64,000 bases of DNA from Turritopsis dohrnii (lineage: Eukaryota > Cnidaria > Hydrozoa > Anthoathecata > Oceaniidae): contig BQMF02000018.1 in NCBI GenBank assembly GCA_027922465.2, positions 124,001-188,000 of the forward strand, written 5' to 3'. Every line of letters begins with the position of its first letter. Within the stretch, counting starts at the first letter, position 1. The position numbers and the translations under genes were made by a program. Under the pieces are notes generated by a model. That model was not told the DNA's origin. It saw nothing but the letters and a program-made list of their open reading frames with translations, and did no database searches. This document shows, in pieces, positions 20,801 through 30,593 of this stretch.

Positions 20801-22877
20801 TCTTGGAAGCCCTGCACTTGGCACACCAGGGGGTCTCGACAATGGGGGCTCGGGCACGTACGATCGTATTTTGGCCAGGGATGACTCAAGACATCGAACG
20901 AACAAGGGCAAGTTGTAGAGACTGCATCGTAAATGCCCCTTCACAACCAGCACAGCTCTCTCCACCTTCAGTATCACCTACTACTCCATTCGAGAAAGTA
21001 TTCGCAGACTTCTTCGACCTCAGTGCCCAACATTACCTTGTCATTGGGGACCGCCTCTCAGGATGGTCCAACGTATTCACATCACCGCATGGCTTGCCTC
21101 AATTCGGCTCTGCTGGACTCATTTCGTGCCTGCGAATTATTTTGCCTGCTTTGGAGTACCCAGAGATATCTAGTGACGGAGGCCCCGAGTTTGTTGCGGC
21201 AGCCACAGAAGACTTCCTCTCTCGCTGTGGTGTGAAGCACAGACTGTCTTCCGCTTACTACCCACAGTCCAACGGACGAGCAGAGGTAGCAGTTAAGACC
21301 GCTAAGCGTCTCCTCCGTTCGAACACAGGCCCCTCTGGCTCCCTGGACACTGACAGATTTCTTCGTGCCATGATGCACCTACGGAATACCCCTGACCCGG
21401 ACTGCAACATATCGCCATCTCAGATAATTTTTGGCCGACCGATCAGGGATGTGCTTGCTTTCTCAAATCAACTCGAGACATTCAGCAATCCCCACATACG
21501 TCCGCTTTGGCGGGAAGCATGGTCACAGATGGAGTTGGCACTGAGAGAACGCTTCCATCATACCGCCGAGAAGCTATACAAGGATTCGCGAGGCATACCA
21601 CCCCTCCATCTCGGAGGCCGTTGCTATGTCCAAAATCAAAATCATCTCCGACAGTTCGTCCCGGCACGTCTGTCTCCTGCTGACATTGCCACACCAACCC
21701 TCCCAGCACCAACACAGATGCCGCCATCCGTACCACCTAATCCTGCGACACTCCCTCGCTCCCTCCATCAACCACCCCTGCTTCCAGCTCCTGGCATGTT
21801 GGCACAGCCTGGCGACACAGCTGATTCCCCACCAGTGGTCACACCCATCGTGCCATACCAAGTGCTTAACACTGTCCCTACCGGTTCCATTATCCACCCT
21901 GACGACAACGCTGGGCCACCTGCATGCGTCGACACTGCACCTGACGAGAACCATGTTGACATGGGAGCTCCCATCCCTACTCCAATGAGACATTCCTCTC
22001 GAGACACGCGGCGTCCAAAAACTTATGAACCTGAAACTGGAAAATGGATTTAGTTTTTGTTTATAAAGTGAAAATATATCGCATTTACTAATAAAATAAA
22101 CATCATGTAGTGAGTTATGAATTTCCTTCGTGTGAATTGAATGGGAGAGATATGAAGCAGAAAAACAATCATCAAATTTGTGGTTTGATATTTTAAAAGA
22201 GCTAGTTGAGTTTGGGCGGATTAGTTTGCGCGCCCATACCGCTCAAGCAGTATTGATTACTGAGTCCAATTTTCCCTAGAGCTATGTTTCCAGGGGTTGC
22301 TATGCTAGATCATCATCATTCAATCAGATGTATTCAAATAGGAGAGTAAAACAATATTATCGAGGCAATTCTTTATAATAAAACACACAATTATTTTAGC
22401 GACGGATTCGGGTCAAGTGGTCCAAACTGCAAGTCAAAATCTGTCTTACAACTTCTAATTACTAAGTTATGATATGTATCTTTCACTGACTTCATACCTC
22501 GGTTTACCCTTTTAATACTTTATTATACCTCTACTTCTTGTAGGATTTGCTAAATAGAGACACAAGAAGAAGAAGATGCAAGCCTTTTCAAAAATATTTC
22601 ATTTCTACAAGCCTATCAATAATTTCTAATTGTTTTGTAAATAAATCGAATGTAATAGAAAACACTTACCATTTATTTGAGTGTCTATAAATCCTGGAAC
22701 AATCAACATGTCGTGGCAATCAATCTGTACTACTGCTCTAACTTTTTCATCAAAGAAAATCTTTTCTGGATTCAAAATCTTCCCATTTCTGACCCATAAG
22801 TCTTCTTTGACAATTTTTCCTTTAAATAGGATTCTGCAATTACGGAATTGAACAAGATCAGAGGGTGTCACAACCAT
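9099..22877 (-). CDS. AMDHD2: N-acetylglucosamine-6-phosphate deacetylase (8 exons)
   Basis: The enzyme deacetylates GlcNAc-6-phosphate to glucosamine-6-phosphate in the cytosol (amino-sugar salvage). Exons on the minus strand: 22877-22670, 10627-10488, 10403-10349, 10222-10025, 9955-9728, 9646-9517, 9443-9397 and 9319-9099. All junctions are GT-AG and in phase, giving 408 residues, close to the animal family length. Visible landmarks: [13 protein letters not shown] (N-terminal metal-hydrolase entry), [54 protein letters not shown] and the C-terminal HPAQLLG and [13 protein letters not shown]. The His and Asp ligands in GHS, THLFNAM and VTDA are present. Oddity: the exon 3/4 junction joins VLG directly to PFIS, so the usual LHLEG stretch with its metal-binding Glu is not seen. 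A micro-exon or a sequence error could explain this. Intron 1 is about 12 kb and full of transposons. Confidence 0.93.
10628..12068. other. intron 1 of AMDHD2, proximal part, nothing else recognised
   Basis: This is the 3' part of the long first intron. It is AT-rich, with short open frames on both strands (such as 11380-11649 minus and 11638-11823 plus) that carry no recognisable domain. No repeat with clear ends was found. Confidence 0.5.
12069..12495. mobile_element. 427-bp MITE with TA duplication
   Basis: Inverted ends CCGTATTCTCT (12069) and AGAGAATACGG (ending 12495) are flanked by TA on each side. The interior is built from degenerate repeats of GGGCGCTTATAA/AGAGAGGGGCG in both orientations. 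There is no coding capacity. Confidence 0.75.
12496..13509. other. AMDHD2 intron sequence, nothing recognised
   Basis: AT-rich intronic sequence without recognisable genes or repeat ends. Short direct repeats around CATGTCTGTCCA occur at 13360-13410. Confidence 0.4.
13510..13921 (+). pseudogene. MADF/BESS-domain protein remnant (Harbinger-associated)
   Basis: The first part encodes the end of a MADF domain ([20 protein letters not shown], about 13530-13590), broken by a stop. After a Lys/Glu-rich linker, a BESS-like motif follows in the frame ending at 13921 ([20 protein letters not shown]). PIF/Harbinger transposons carry two genes: a transposase and a Myb/MADF-type DNA-binding partner. A Harbinger transposase remnant lies 1.7 kb away on the opposite strand, so this is probably the partner gene of the same or a related element. 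The N-terminal MADF half is not found and the frame is interrupted. Confidence 0.6.
14855..14886. repeat. poly-C tract, 32 bases
   Basis: An uninterrupted run of 32 C, followed by AGAG, nine more C and an A-rich stretch. It is the source of artificial Pro-rich and Gly-rich open frames on the two strands. The length is likely unreliable in assembly. Confidence 0.95.
15298..15547. mobile_element. 250-bp TIR element
   Basis: Ends CAGGGTCTAATCTAG (15298) and CTAGATTAGGCCCTG (to 15547) are inverted repeats, and the GGGCAGYGTCC subterminal motif also occurs in both arms. GCCCT flanks both sides (15293-15297 and 15548-15552) as a 5-bp duplication. CAGGG ends recall hAT-type elements, but an 8-bp duplication is not seen. 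Confidence 0.65.
15584..16354 (-). pseudogene. PIF/Harbinger (HARBI1-like) transposase, internally deleted
   Basis: The N-terminus (16354-16148) reads [20 protein letters not shown] followed by an [13 protein letters not shown] segment, the typical Harbinger entry. Fragments in shifting frames follow, including the helix-turn-helix region around [20 protein letters not shown] and the catalytic-core start [20 protein letters not shown]. The sequence then jumps directly to the C-terminal [13 protein letters not shown] segment, so the remaining catalytic domain is deleted. Several in-frame stops are present. It lies in AMDHD2 intron 1, convergent with the MADF/BESS remnant. Confidence 0.8.
16355..17639. 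other. AMDHD2 intron sequence with short repeats
   Basis: No gene is recognised. There is an (AAATCT)n run near 16717-16740. A segment at about 16866-16911 (CAGGCTTAAAAACGTTATTT...) is repeated almost exactly at 24376-24410, immediately left of another transposable element. Confidence 0.5.
17640..18544 (+). pseudogene. Ty3/gypsy-type element: gag-like region
   Basis: This is the start of the coding interior of a retroelement in AMDHD2 intron 1, same frame from 17684 to 18544 with one internal TGA at 18032. No clear ATG opens it. It encodes a capsid-like domain ([20 protein letters not shown] near the start) and ends in a basic tail with a few Cys that may be a degenerate zinc knuckle. The base composition is strikingly GC-rich compared with the flanking intron. 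Old, interrupted copy. Confidence 0.7.
18723..19112 (+). pseudogene. Ty3/gypsy-type element: retropepsin-like protease region
   Basis: The open frame contains [12 protein letters not shown], which fits the aspartic protease active site with DSG in place of DTG, and a downstream [13 protein letters not shown] segment typical of the region before the reverse transcriptase. It is separated from the gag-like frame by stops and from the RT by a frame change. Confidence 0.65.
19113..20560 (+). pseudogene. Ty3/gypsy-type element: reverse transcriptase and RNase H region, broken
   Basis: Fingers and palm motifs are visible ([20 protein letters not shown], then RYKRAPQGF with Trp in place of the first Arg). 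The frame changes just upstream of the active-site Asp pair near 19710-19725. The thumb and connection follow in another frame (from 19783). RNase H starts (LRTDWSK) but is cut by stops around 20170-20350. The last conserved block ([20 protein letters not shown]) is intact near 20458-20517. The copy is defective. Confidence 0.8.
20561..22053 (+). pseudogene. Ty3/gypsy-type element: integrase region
   Basis: The last stretch is open to 22053. It shows the zinc-binding HHCC module (LHLAHQG ... CRDC) and the catalytic D, D and E residues in [17 protein letters not shown] and [12 protein letters not shown], then a C-terminal Pro-rich tail. No chromodomain is seen. No long terminal repeats could be identified by comparing the flanks before 17640 and after 22053, so this may be an internal fragment whose LTRs are lost or diverged. 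Confidence 0.85.
22054..22669. other. AMDHD2 intron 1, distal part
   Basis: AT-rich intronic sequence between the retroelement and the first coding exon. No LTR-like repeat of the 17.1-17.6 kb flank was seen. Confidence 0.5.
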
Positions 22878-24110
22878 TTTCGCCAAAGACTGTGTGGACT
22901 TGTAACGTGAAACACTATCACATGGCTCACGGCATGAGACTGAAAGTTTTTAAAAACAAAGTAAACCCGATAAATTTTATACGGGAAAGACGGAAAACGG
23001 AGTCGCAGTAAATAGCCGAACCAATTCCAAGCTTCAAAGCTTCAAAGCTTCAAGGTTGTTATTGTACTCTCTGAAAAACGTAGAAATTGGACTGTTATTT
23101 TTTGTATGTTAGAAAATAAATCCTGTCAGTAACTCTTCGAACACTTGAATAAAATCTTAAAAAACCGAAGGGATATAGAGGGAGATGATTATGTACTTGT
23201 TCGTCAAAGAGTTATAATAAAAGAAAAGGTAATAAGAGGAAAACCCATCATAATTAAAGATTTGAGGGAAAGCTTAATTAGGCTTACGTTTTAATTAGGA
23301 GTACTTGATAGTCTAATTAAGGGCTGTGACGCCAAATTATGGTACACCTTCTTTAATATATCTAATCTCTAATCTCCCTAGCCCATATTTGCATGTATTT
23401 TGAACATATCTCATCTAATCGAGTTTTCTCAGACATTTTCATCCTCTTCATTAAAGATGTATATGTTTTCATTTAATAAAATTTTGTTTCTTGTTTTGAC
23501 TTGAATTTCGAGTTACAAGATGACAAACATCTTCGGAATTGCTTTCATTTTATATTTTCATTTAATCCCTCTTAATTATTGTGTGAAAATAAAATGGTTG
23601 TTGGGATATAATTGAGTGCAATCTTCACAATGAAAACATAAACTTAATTAGTAAAATTTGATAAATTTGATAAATTCATTTTCTTGTTTAGGTGAGATGT
23701 AGGGTGCTATTGCACTTTGGTAGCCCCTGATGTTCATGATTCTGATGCAGAATTTGACGTTGATTACCTGAACCTGGGTCTCAAAATCAACAGGTTGGGG
23801 TTATAGGGCCAGGTTATAGTAATGAATAATATTAAAAGGGAGTACAAAAGTACAATAGCACCAGATGTAGCCTTATTATGCTTCTACATTAAGGAGTTTT
23901 CCTCTTCTGCTTTTTTGTGCATGGTAAAACAAAAGATAAATAAATTTTTTAAAATATTAAAGTTTCCACATGGTACTTAGGGTGTTGAGTGGTTCTGAAG
24001 CTTTCTTCTTATTAATTTCTTATCTTTCCAATTTTTTTTATAAATACTGAGACAGATAATGAAGCAATGAAACAATGTTTTCCAAACTTTGAGCTTGTGT
24101 ATACAGTTGA
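22878..24110. other. intergenic, nothing recognised
   Basis: Region upstream of AMDHD2 exon 1 (its promoter should lie here) and before the next repeats. It contains a short AAGCTTC direct repeat at 23030-23050. No open frame with recognisable domains. Confidence 0.4.
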
Positions 24111-24111
24111 C

Positions 24112-24182
24112 CCTTGATAAATTCAAGGAACCGAAAAAAATGATTCCACTTACCGAATGTTCTACTTATCCGAAGTTTTTTT
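24112..24182. repeat. dispersed repeat, copy 1
   Basis: The stretch starting CAGTTGACCCTTGATAAATT and continuing through TTCCACTTACCGAATGTTCT to CTTATCCGAAG is repeated in diverged form, same orientation, at 26205-26270. The termini recall pogo/Tigger-type MITEs, but no partner inverted end was found. Confidence 0.5.
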
Positions 24183-24410
24183 AAAAAAACTTTAATTTCG
24201 TCAAAAAACGCAGTTGCGGTAAAAAATTTGGAATCTAAAAATAAGGGTGCAAAAGGCCCCAGAAGAGGTAAAATAAGAGAATGAGTTCAATTCATGAGAT
24301 TTACTTTTATATATTCACTTAGAACCAAGCTTTACAACTTTTTAGTTTCTGTAGATCTTGTAGTTATGTGATTTTCAGGCTTAAAAACGTTATTTTAAGC
24401 ACTGATATAT

Positions 24411-25875
24411 GTGACGTTCTAGGGGATTTTGATAACAAATGATAAAAGGTTATAACGATATTCTTTTTTGTAATAACGTTACTTTATAACGTCATATCGT
24501 TATGCATGCGTAATGATAACAATATAACATTACAACACAACGATAAAACGTTATACGGTTATGAAAACTTTTTCTAGCAGTTCTTGCAAAAGTAACCACC
24601 ATGAAGTTTCTTTCAGATATTTCAGTTTACAACACTTTGATATAAACTAAATGGAAGACTTCTCCATTTCTGTAGTAAACATTTATTCGTACTCCGGTCA
24701 ATTTAATACACAGTAGGTTGTTTTTCAGGAATTGCCTCCCTATACAGTTCTAACTCTTCCTCGGGTAACTGTGATGGTGTGTTTTGAATTTCAGGGAAGG
24801 ATGTATTATCTTAAAAATTTTTTTATTTACAATGCTATCAAACAAAAAAGATAAAACCAAAATGTGATTTCAGCCAAAGCATCAGAGATTTCATATTGAA
24901 TGCTTACATACATGAACAGTCAGTATGTATTCAAATGTTTTTGAAAATTTAGATGCAATGCTATGCAAATAAAAGATCTTCCTAATGTTTTTTGCATGGG
25001 TAGCATGAAGCCAAATTTAAATATTTAAGAAATTTCCCATAAAGAGTATGTATGCGGCCCTCCAAGATCATAACAAAAATATTTATGCTGTTGCGGTCTT
25101 AAAAAGTTTCACAAAGGAAATTTCAGTTGAAAAACTTTCCCCGAGTGAAAATACATCTTCTTGAAAATACAACGTTTTCCCCAAGGGATTGCAATAGCAA
25201 TCCTGTCAAACAACTTAAAATAGAATTATAGTGGACGGTTTCTATTTATAGTAGTTTATGAAGTTACTTACTTATCTTTTTACCTGTAACTGAATGAGAA
25301 CCAGGTAATCAGTTCATGTTAATATGCAAACAAGTCCAAAGAAACTGATGTTAGTTGAAATCCTTAAAACGAAGCAATACATGTTTGATTGATCATATTC
25401 GTATTAAATTTTCCCTGTTTTTCTAAACTTTCTAATTTTTACCAGCTGCAATAAATTCAGGAGATTATTTTTTCTATTTTTTCTGTCGTGTGTTTTTAAA
25501 CAAGAGACAAATTTATTCGCAAACAATACCAACTGAAATAAACTCATTAGATTATTTTATTCTTTGAAACATAAATGGCATAATTTTAAAGTGCAATTCC
25601 TGTTCTGTTGCCTGTCATGTGTTTTCTAAGGAGACAGGATTTATTTGGCAAGCAATGATATCGTTATAACTATAATGATAAAACGTTATAACGTTACTGA
25701 TTAAAGATTATAACGTTACAAAAACGATATTACTGTTTCAGTGATAACGTTATAACGTTACTTGAGTATTTGCAGAAGAACGATAAATATCGTTATTTCT
25801 TTTGTTCTTTTTAACCATAAAACGTTATTCATATAACGTTTTATTGTTTGTTATCAAAATCCCCTGGACGGTCAC
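24411..25875. mobile_element. 1.47-kb non-autonomous TIR element rich in AACGTTAT palindromes
   Basis: The ends GTGACGTTCTAGGGGATTTT (24411) and the complement AAAATCCCCTGGACGGTCAC (to 25875) are inverted repeats extending about 35 bp through GATAACAAA. Flanks are ATATAT on both sides, which may be a target duplication but is ambiguous in an AT run. Inside, near both ends, ATAACGTTATAACG-type palindromes recur many times (24440-24560 and 25655-25840). There is no transposase. Confidence 0.75.
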
Positions 25876-26867
25876 ATATATATATTGCAGTTTGTTGGAC
25901 CAAGAATTTTCATTTAAATTTGACATTAAATCACCACATTATGCAATTTGTTTTAACCATTAGGTTCAAAGTTACACATGCAACTACACATACTATGCAC
26001 AGTTATCAACATCAGAATGCTAATTAACAGTGTTGATAACCGTGCATTTCCAGATTATTGTATGCAGCCCACATCAGATTGATAATTACTAGAAAAAATT
26101 GTGTTTGTTTTAAGTGGTAGTTTTTTTTTGACCAGCCTGTTTACATTCACAATCAATAAACATATTCCATCTCTTTAAGTTGGCTTAAGTGTGAAAATTG
26201 AGCTAAAGTTCCGGTTACAAGGGACCAGAAAAATGGTTCCACTTACCAAATGTTCCACCTATCCGAAGAAATTAAGAGTGTTTGATAAGGCAAAGCCAAG
26301 GGAGTGGGAAAAATTGTTCCCCTTAATTAAAGTTGTATATCTAGTTTAAAAATCATGAAGGTCTTGATCATAAAATAAGTTGATTGCATACCAAATATGT
26401 TTTTCATGAAACACCTTTCACCATGGTAGAAATCTTCAAAAAGCATGCATTACCCTAACCCAAGGTTGTATTACAACTACATTGTATCAGTGTTATGGAA
26501 ACACTTTTACTGAAGGAAGTACTTATTATACCCTTTTGTTTTATTCATCTTTCAAACATGCATTGGACCCCAACGTATGCCTGTATTGATTGAACAACAT
26601 TTTGTTGATGCTAACTGGAAAAAAATGTTTATGACTGGCATTATAATTGTCCATGTTTTATTTTATTTATTTTTCTCACATTGTTCATACTCATGCCTTA
26701 TATAATATGTTAAGCTTTAATGATACTAGGGAATTAAGATGTTGTAAATCATTTATATTTTAAAATGAATATGTATTTTACACAAAAAATGATTCAGCTG
26801 ATTCAGTTGTAAAATTACATCTCTAAATGGCTTTTTGTCTGCTATCAACTCTTTTTAGAGATATGAA
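25876..26867. other. intergenic upstream of the SLC15 gene
   Basis: Mostly AT-rich and featureless. It contains the second copy of the 24112 repeat (26205-26270). A TTTTTAG acceptor-like site 12 bp before the SLC15 ATG suggests a 5' UTR intron ending here. Confidence 0.5.
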
Positions 26868-29800
26868 ATGGTGAATGAAGCTATACAACACAGGGAAACA
26901 GTGGTTTACCATCAAGTTGATGAAGAAACACCTTTAATCTCAAACCAAGTCACAAGATCATCATTTTATGCATTGGATAGACCAAATGTTCCCAGACAGA
27001 GAACTATCTATTCTGCTCTTACATTGGCTGATATTTTTCAAAAAGTTGTTTTTACAACAATTCTTGCAAGTTTTGTTGTTTTCAACTGGACATATTTAAA
27101 TTTGAAGCAGGAAGACTCTCTCATTGCATACTATATTTTTACAGTTTCTATTTGGCTTATAATTTCTTTAATGAACCTTATTGGGAAGAAAATCATTGAT
27201 AAAAAGAAATTCATTGCATTTGGTTTCATGATTTACTTTGCTGGTATCGTAACTTTGTCTGCTATGACAGCTAATCTTCGGAAAGAATTACACCTGTTAA
27301 AATACCTATGTATAATTCCTTTTAGTTTGATATGCCTTGGTGAAGGTATATGCAAAACATTAATTGTCAGTCTAAGCCAGGGTCAGTTTGTGGCAACTCA
27401 GTTGCCAGATACACTTCGTTCATACACAACAAAATTGTACTGGATCGGCCACACTTGTGCATTATTGCTGATTATATCATTTTTGGGAACTATTGAATTG
27501 GCCAATTACGAAATTGCGCTGGGTTTATGCTCTGTTTGTCTTTGTGCTGCCTTTTTATCTTTTTGTGTTTGTTGGAATAAATTGCAAGTTGCCGATCGAA
27601 ATAATATATCTGAAATAAAGTTGCTGTTACAAATTATCAAAAATGCAAGATCTACTCGAAAGTCACATTTAGAAAAGTTGGTCGAATAAGTATTATAGTT
27701 TTATGTTTTTACTGAAGATGGCTGAGCTGAAAAGCTTTTAAATAAAATTGTGTTAATTATTCTTTTTATTATTATAGTTTCATGACTAGCTTTTAACAGC
27801 TTTATTTTTATTTTTTTTAACAGCTTTATTTTTTTTTGAAATTTAAATTTTTTTGCTATTAGTGCAACACACACGCAACCTGAAGATTGGGTTGATTATG
27901 CAAAAGTTTCAAACGGTGGAAACTTTCAGGATGCACAAGTTATTGAAGCAAAATCGTTTTTCAAACTATTCAAGATTTTTGCGGCTTTCATACCATATTG
28001 GATTGCTCATGCACAAGTAATTCTTCTTTTCTAATTATAAAAATAAACTTTCATGTTTTCAGATGTTTTGATTTTTCCATTTGGTTTTGAAATGTTTTTC
28101 TTAAATTTTACAAGATTTACAGCTTTGATTGAGCCAGATAATTGAGCAGTGGTGTTGATTGTTTGTTTCAGACTTACAGCACATTTGTCTATCAAGGTTT
28201 TCATTTGAATAAAAGCATCGGTAATGTTAATGTTCCTGTTACATGGATCCCACTGGTAAATATATTTGCTGTTTTGGTTTTTGCGAAAGTATTGGAGAAA
28301 GCAATTATTCCCTGTCTGTTGCGACGACAAATCCAGTTTTCAACTAGCTGCCGTATTACACTGGGGATGCTGTGTGCTTCTGTTTCAATGGTGTTAGGTA
28401 TGTTTCAATGGTGTTAGGTATGTAAAAGTGATCATCTAAACTTCATACTGTTCATGGTGTTAGGTATGTAAAAGTGATCATCTAAACTTCATACTGTTCA
28501 TGAATTTTGATATAAATAGTAAATATAACTTTATTGTGATTCATCTGTTCTTGAGGTGGATTAATTTTAAGGACACAAGTTTTATTTTTTTGACAATTTT
28601 TTCATTCTACATTTTCTTGTAAAGCGTGTTTTTACTCTGGAGTACTTGAAGACAAGAATGTTTTCTCTGCTGAAATGGAGTAAGCAGGATTTCATCACTT
28701 TTACGTTTTCTGTCCAACGATGTAAATGAATGTAAATATATGTAAAAAATTATTGTTCGACATAGATAAATATAAGAACAACAACATTTATTTATTTAAA
28801 ATTTGCAAAAGCTTAAGTAAATAATATCTGTAAAAGTAAATAATGTGGTTGCCACACAGAAATCGGTAAAATACACCTCATCGTGGAATTCCAGTCAGAA
28901 AATTTGAATACAGAAGCTTTTATGAATGTTGTAACTCTTTTAACTTACTTTGATAAATTTCAAAAATCTTTTCAAAAAACATTTCACCCTTACTCTGATA
29001 ACAACAGAACTAACCCTTACTTTAAACCGAAAAAACGACACAAAAATGTGTAACATTATACAGCTCTTACAATTTTAGTCAATCTGAAAGTAGTGACCAC
29101 AAGCAAGTGTGACCACAAAATCATGAATACCAAAAACTTGAAACTTCTAAAATAACTTCTGACAAATTTCGTCAAATTTTGTACGAAAACATATTTTTAA
29201 AAACAGCATCAATCTTAAAAAGCAACAAAATAGCTGGTTAATTTTGCTGTTAGTTCCTCTGTTAAAGATTAGATACAGATCATTATGAATCCTTTCAAAA
29301 ATTCTTGAAATTTTGCAAAGTAGGCAAGTAATTTTTTGCATCTTATTTTTCCCGCCCATTTTTGAGTGGCATGTCGTGTTTTTTCATCAAGTTTTCCTGA
29401 TGTTTGATTGCATTGCTAGGGAAACAACCGAATGTGTTAATTTGTTTTATTATGATCCACGTGAACGAACTGTCTTGGTGAAAGAGCAATATTTACCAGA
29501 ATTTGCAAAATTACGTTTTGAAATTAGAGTTTGAAATTGAAGGAAAGCGTGCCAGAGTTTCCAGCAAATTATCCAGCGATTATGTTTCATCTCTGATAGT
29601 GATATTAATTTGTGAAATTATGGAATCGCTTAACATTCTTTGCAATCAAATAGGACGCCAATCAGTGGACATTAAACTTTCAAAACAATATTAATTGGTT
29701 GATCTATTAAACCTGATCCACCAGAAACGGAAAATCTCAATGATGACGTCACTTGCTGTTATTGTTTGTATTAACTTGTTGACATAATATTATAAGAGGT

Positions 29801-30593
29801 TTATTTTATATCAGATATCATATATAATTTCTTCAAACCAATCATCCTTATATGTTTGTTTATTTGTCTTCCCTCATCAGCTGGAAGCGTTCAACTTTAT
29901 GCACATAACCAACAAAGCAGCACGATTGACAACTCGACGATAATGGTCGAGGCGGGGGCGGCCATCCTTACTGATATAAGTGGCGTTCATATTCTTTGGA
30001 CTATCCCACAGCATTTATTTCTTGGAATAAGTGAAGTGTTAGTTTGTTTGACAGGTTAGTAATAGCACCCTTCCATTTTCTTTTATCTGATGAATGGAGG
30101 ACGTTTTTCCCGCCCATGCTGCTGTTGATAAGCAGATAAATTGTGAAGTGTTTTTATCCATATGAGAAATATTGTTCTTCGGTTTTGTGCCATATCATTC
30201 GGACGATCTTTTTGAAATCTGCACGTGATCACGTGATCATTAATTGTTAGTATCGTGATATCTAGCTAATAATAGCGGTGTTTAAATTGCTGTTCAATAT
30301 TTGTAGGGCTTGGTCTCGCGTGTAAATTATGTCCTGGCGTGTTCAAACATCTTGTCGTCACCGTTTATTATCTGATGGTTGCTATTGGCAACTTTATATC
30401 ACTCCTTATCATATTGACTGGGTGGTTTCCCAGAGCAACAACATTTTTCCGTGGTTATGAAATGGTCATCTTTTTTTTTGCGTTGGCAGGCATGGTTCTT
30501 TGTGGCTTACTTATTTTCCAATGCATTCCATCGAAACAAACTGCTGTAAAAACGAAAGTTGTCGCTCCAGAAGAAACGACGGACGAACTTTAG
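26868..30593 (+). CDS. SLC15 (PTR/POT) family transporter, SLC15A4-like
   Basis: A multi-pass proton/oligopeptide-histidine transporter homologue. Proposed exons: 26868-27676, 27863-28016, 28172-28397, 28625-28679, a tentative 29420-29460, 29881-30054 and 30307-30593. The tentative exon is needed to keep phase. Family landmarks: WVDYAKVSNGGNF followed by IPYWIAHAQ and YQGFHL, then WTIPQHLFLGISEVLV and TGLGLACKLCPGVFKHLV. These match the second half of SLC15A3/A4 proteins (PQY...GISE...GLEFAYS.AP pattern). The N-terminal cytosolic tail has EETPLI, an [DE]xxxL[LI] endolysosomal sorting motif. Oddity: TM1 reads LADIFQKVVFTTI where proton-coupled members have ExxERFxYY, so the coupling motif is missing. 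The exon 1 donor (AA|GTTGGT) is weak. A poly(A) signal AATAAA lies at 30651. Confidence 0.8.
28380..28500. repeat. tandem duplication at the exon 3 donor of the SLC15 gene
   Basis: GGTGTTAGGTATGT occurs three times (28390, about 28411 and 28457). The segment GGTGTTAGGTATGTAAAAGT plus about 25 bp downstream is duplicated head to tail. Each copy carries a potential splice donor (TTAG|GTATGT). The first copy is the one that keeps phase with exon 4. Confidence 0.8.
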
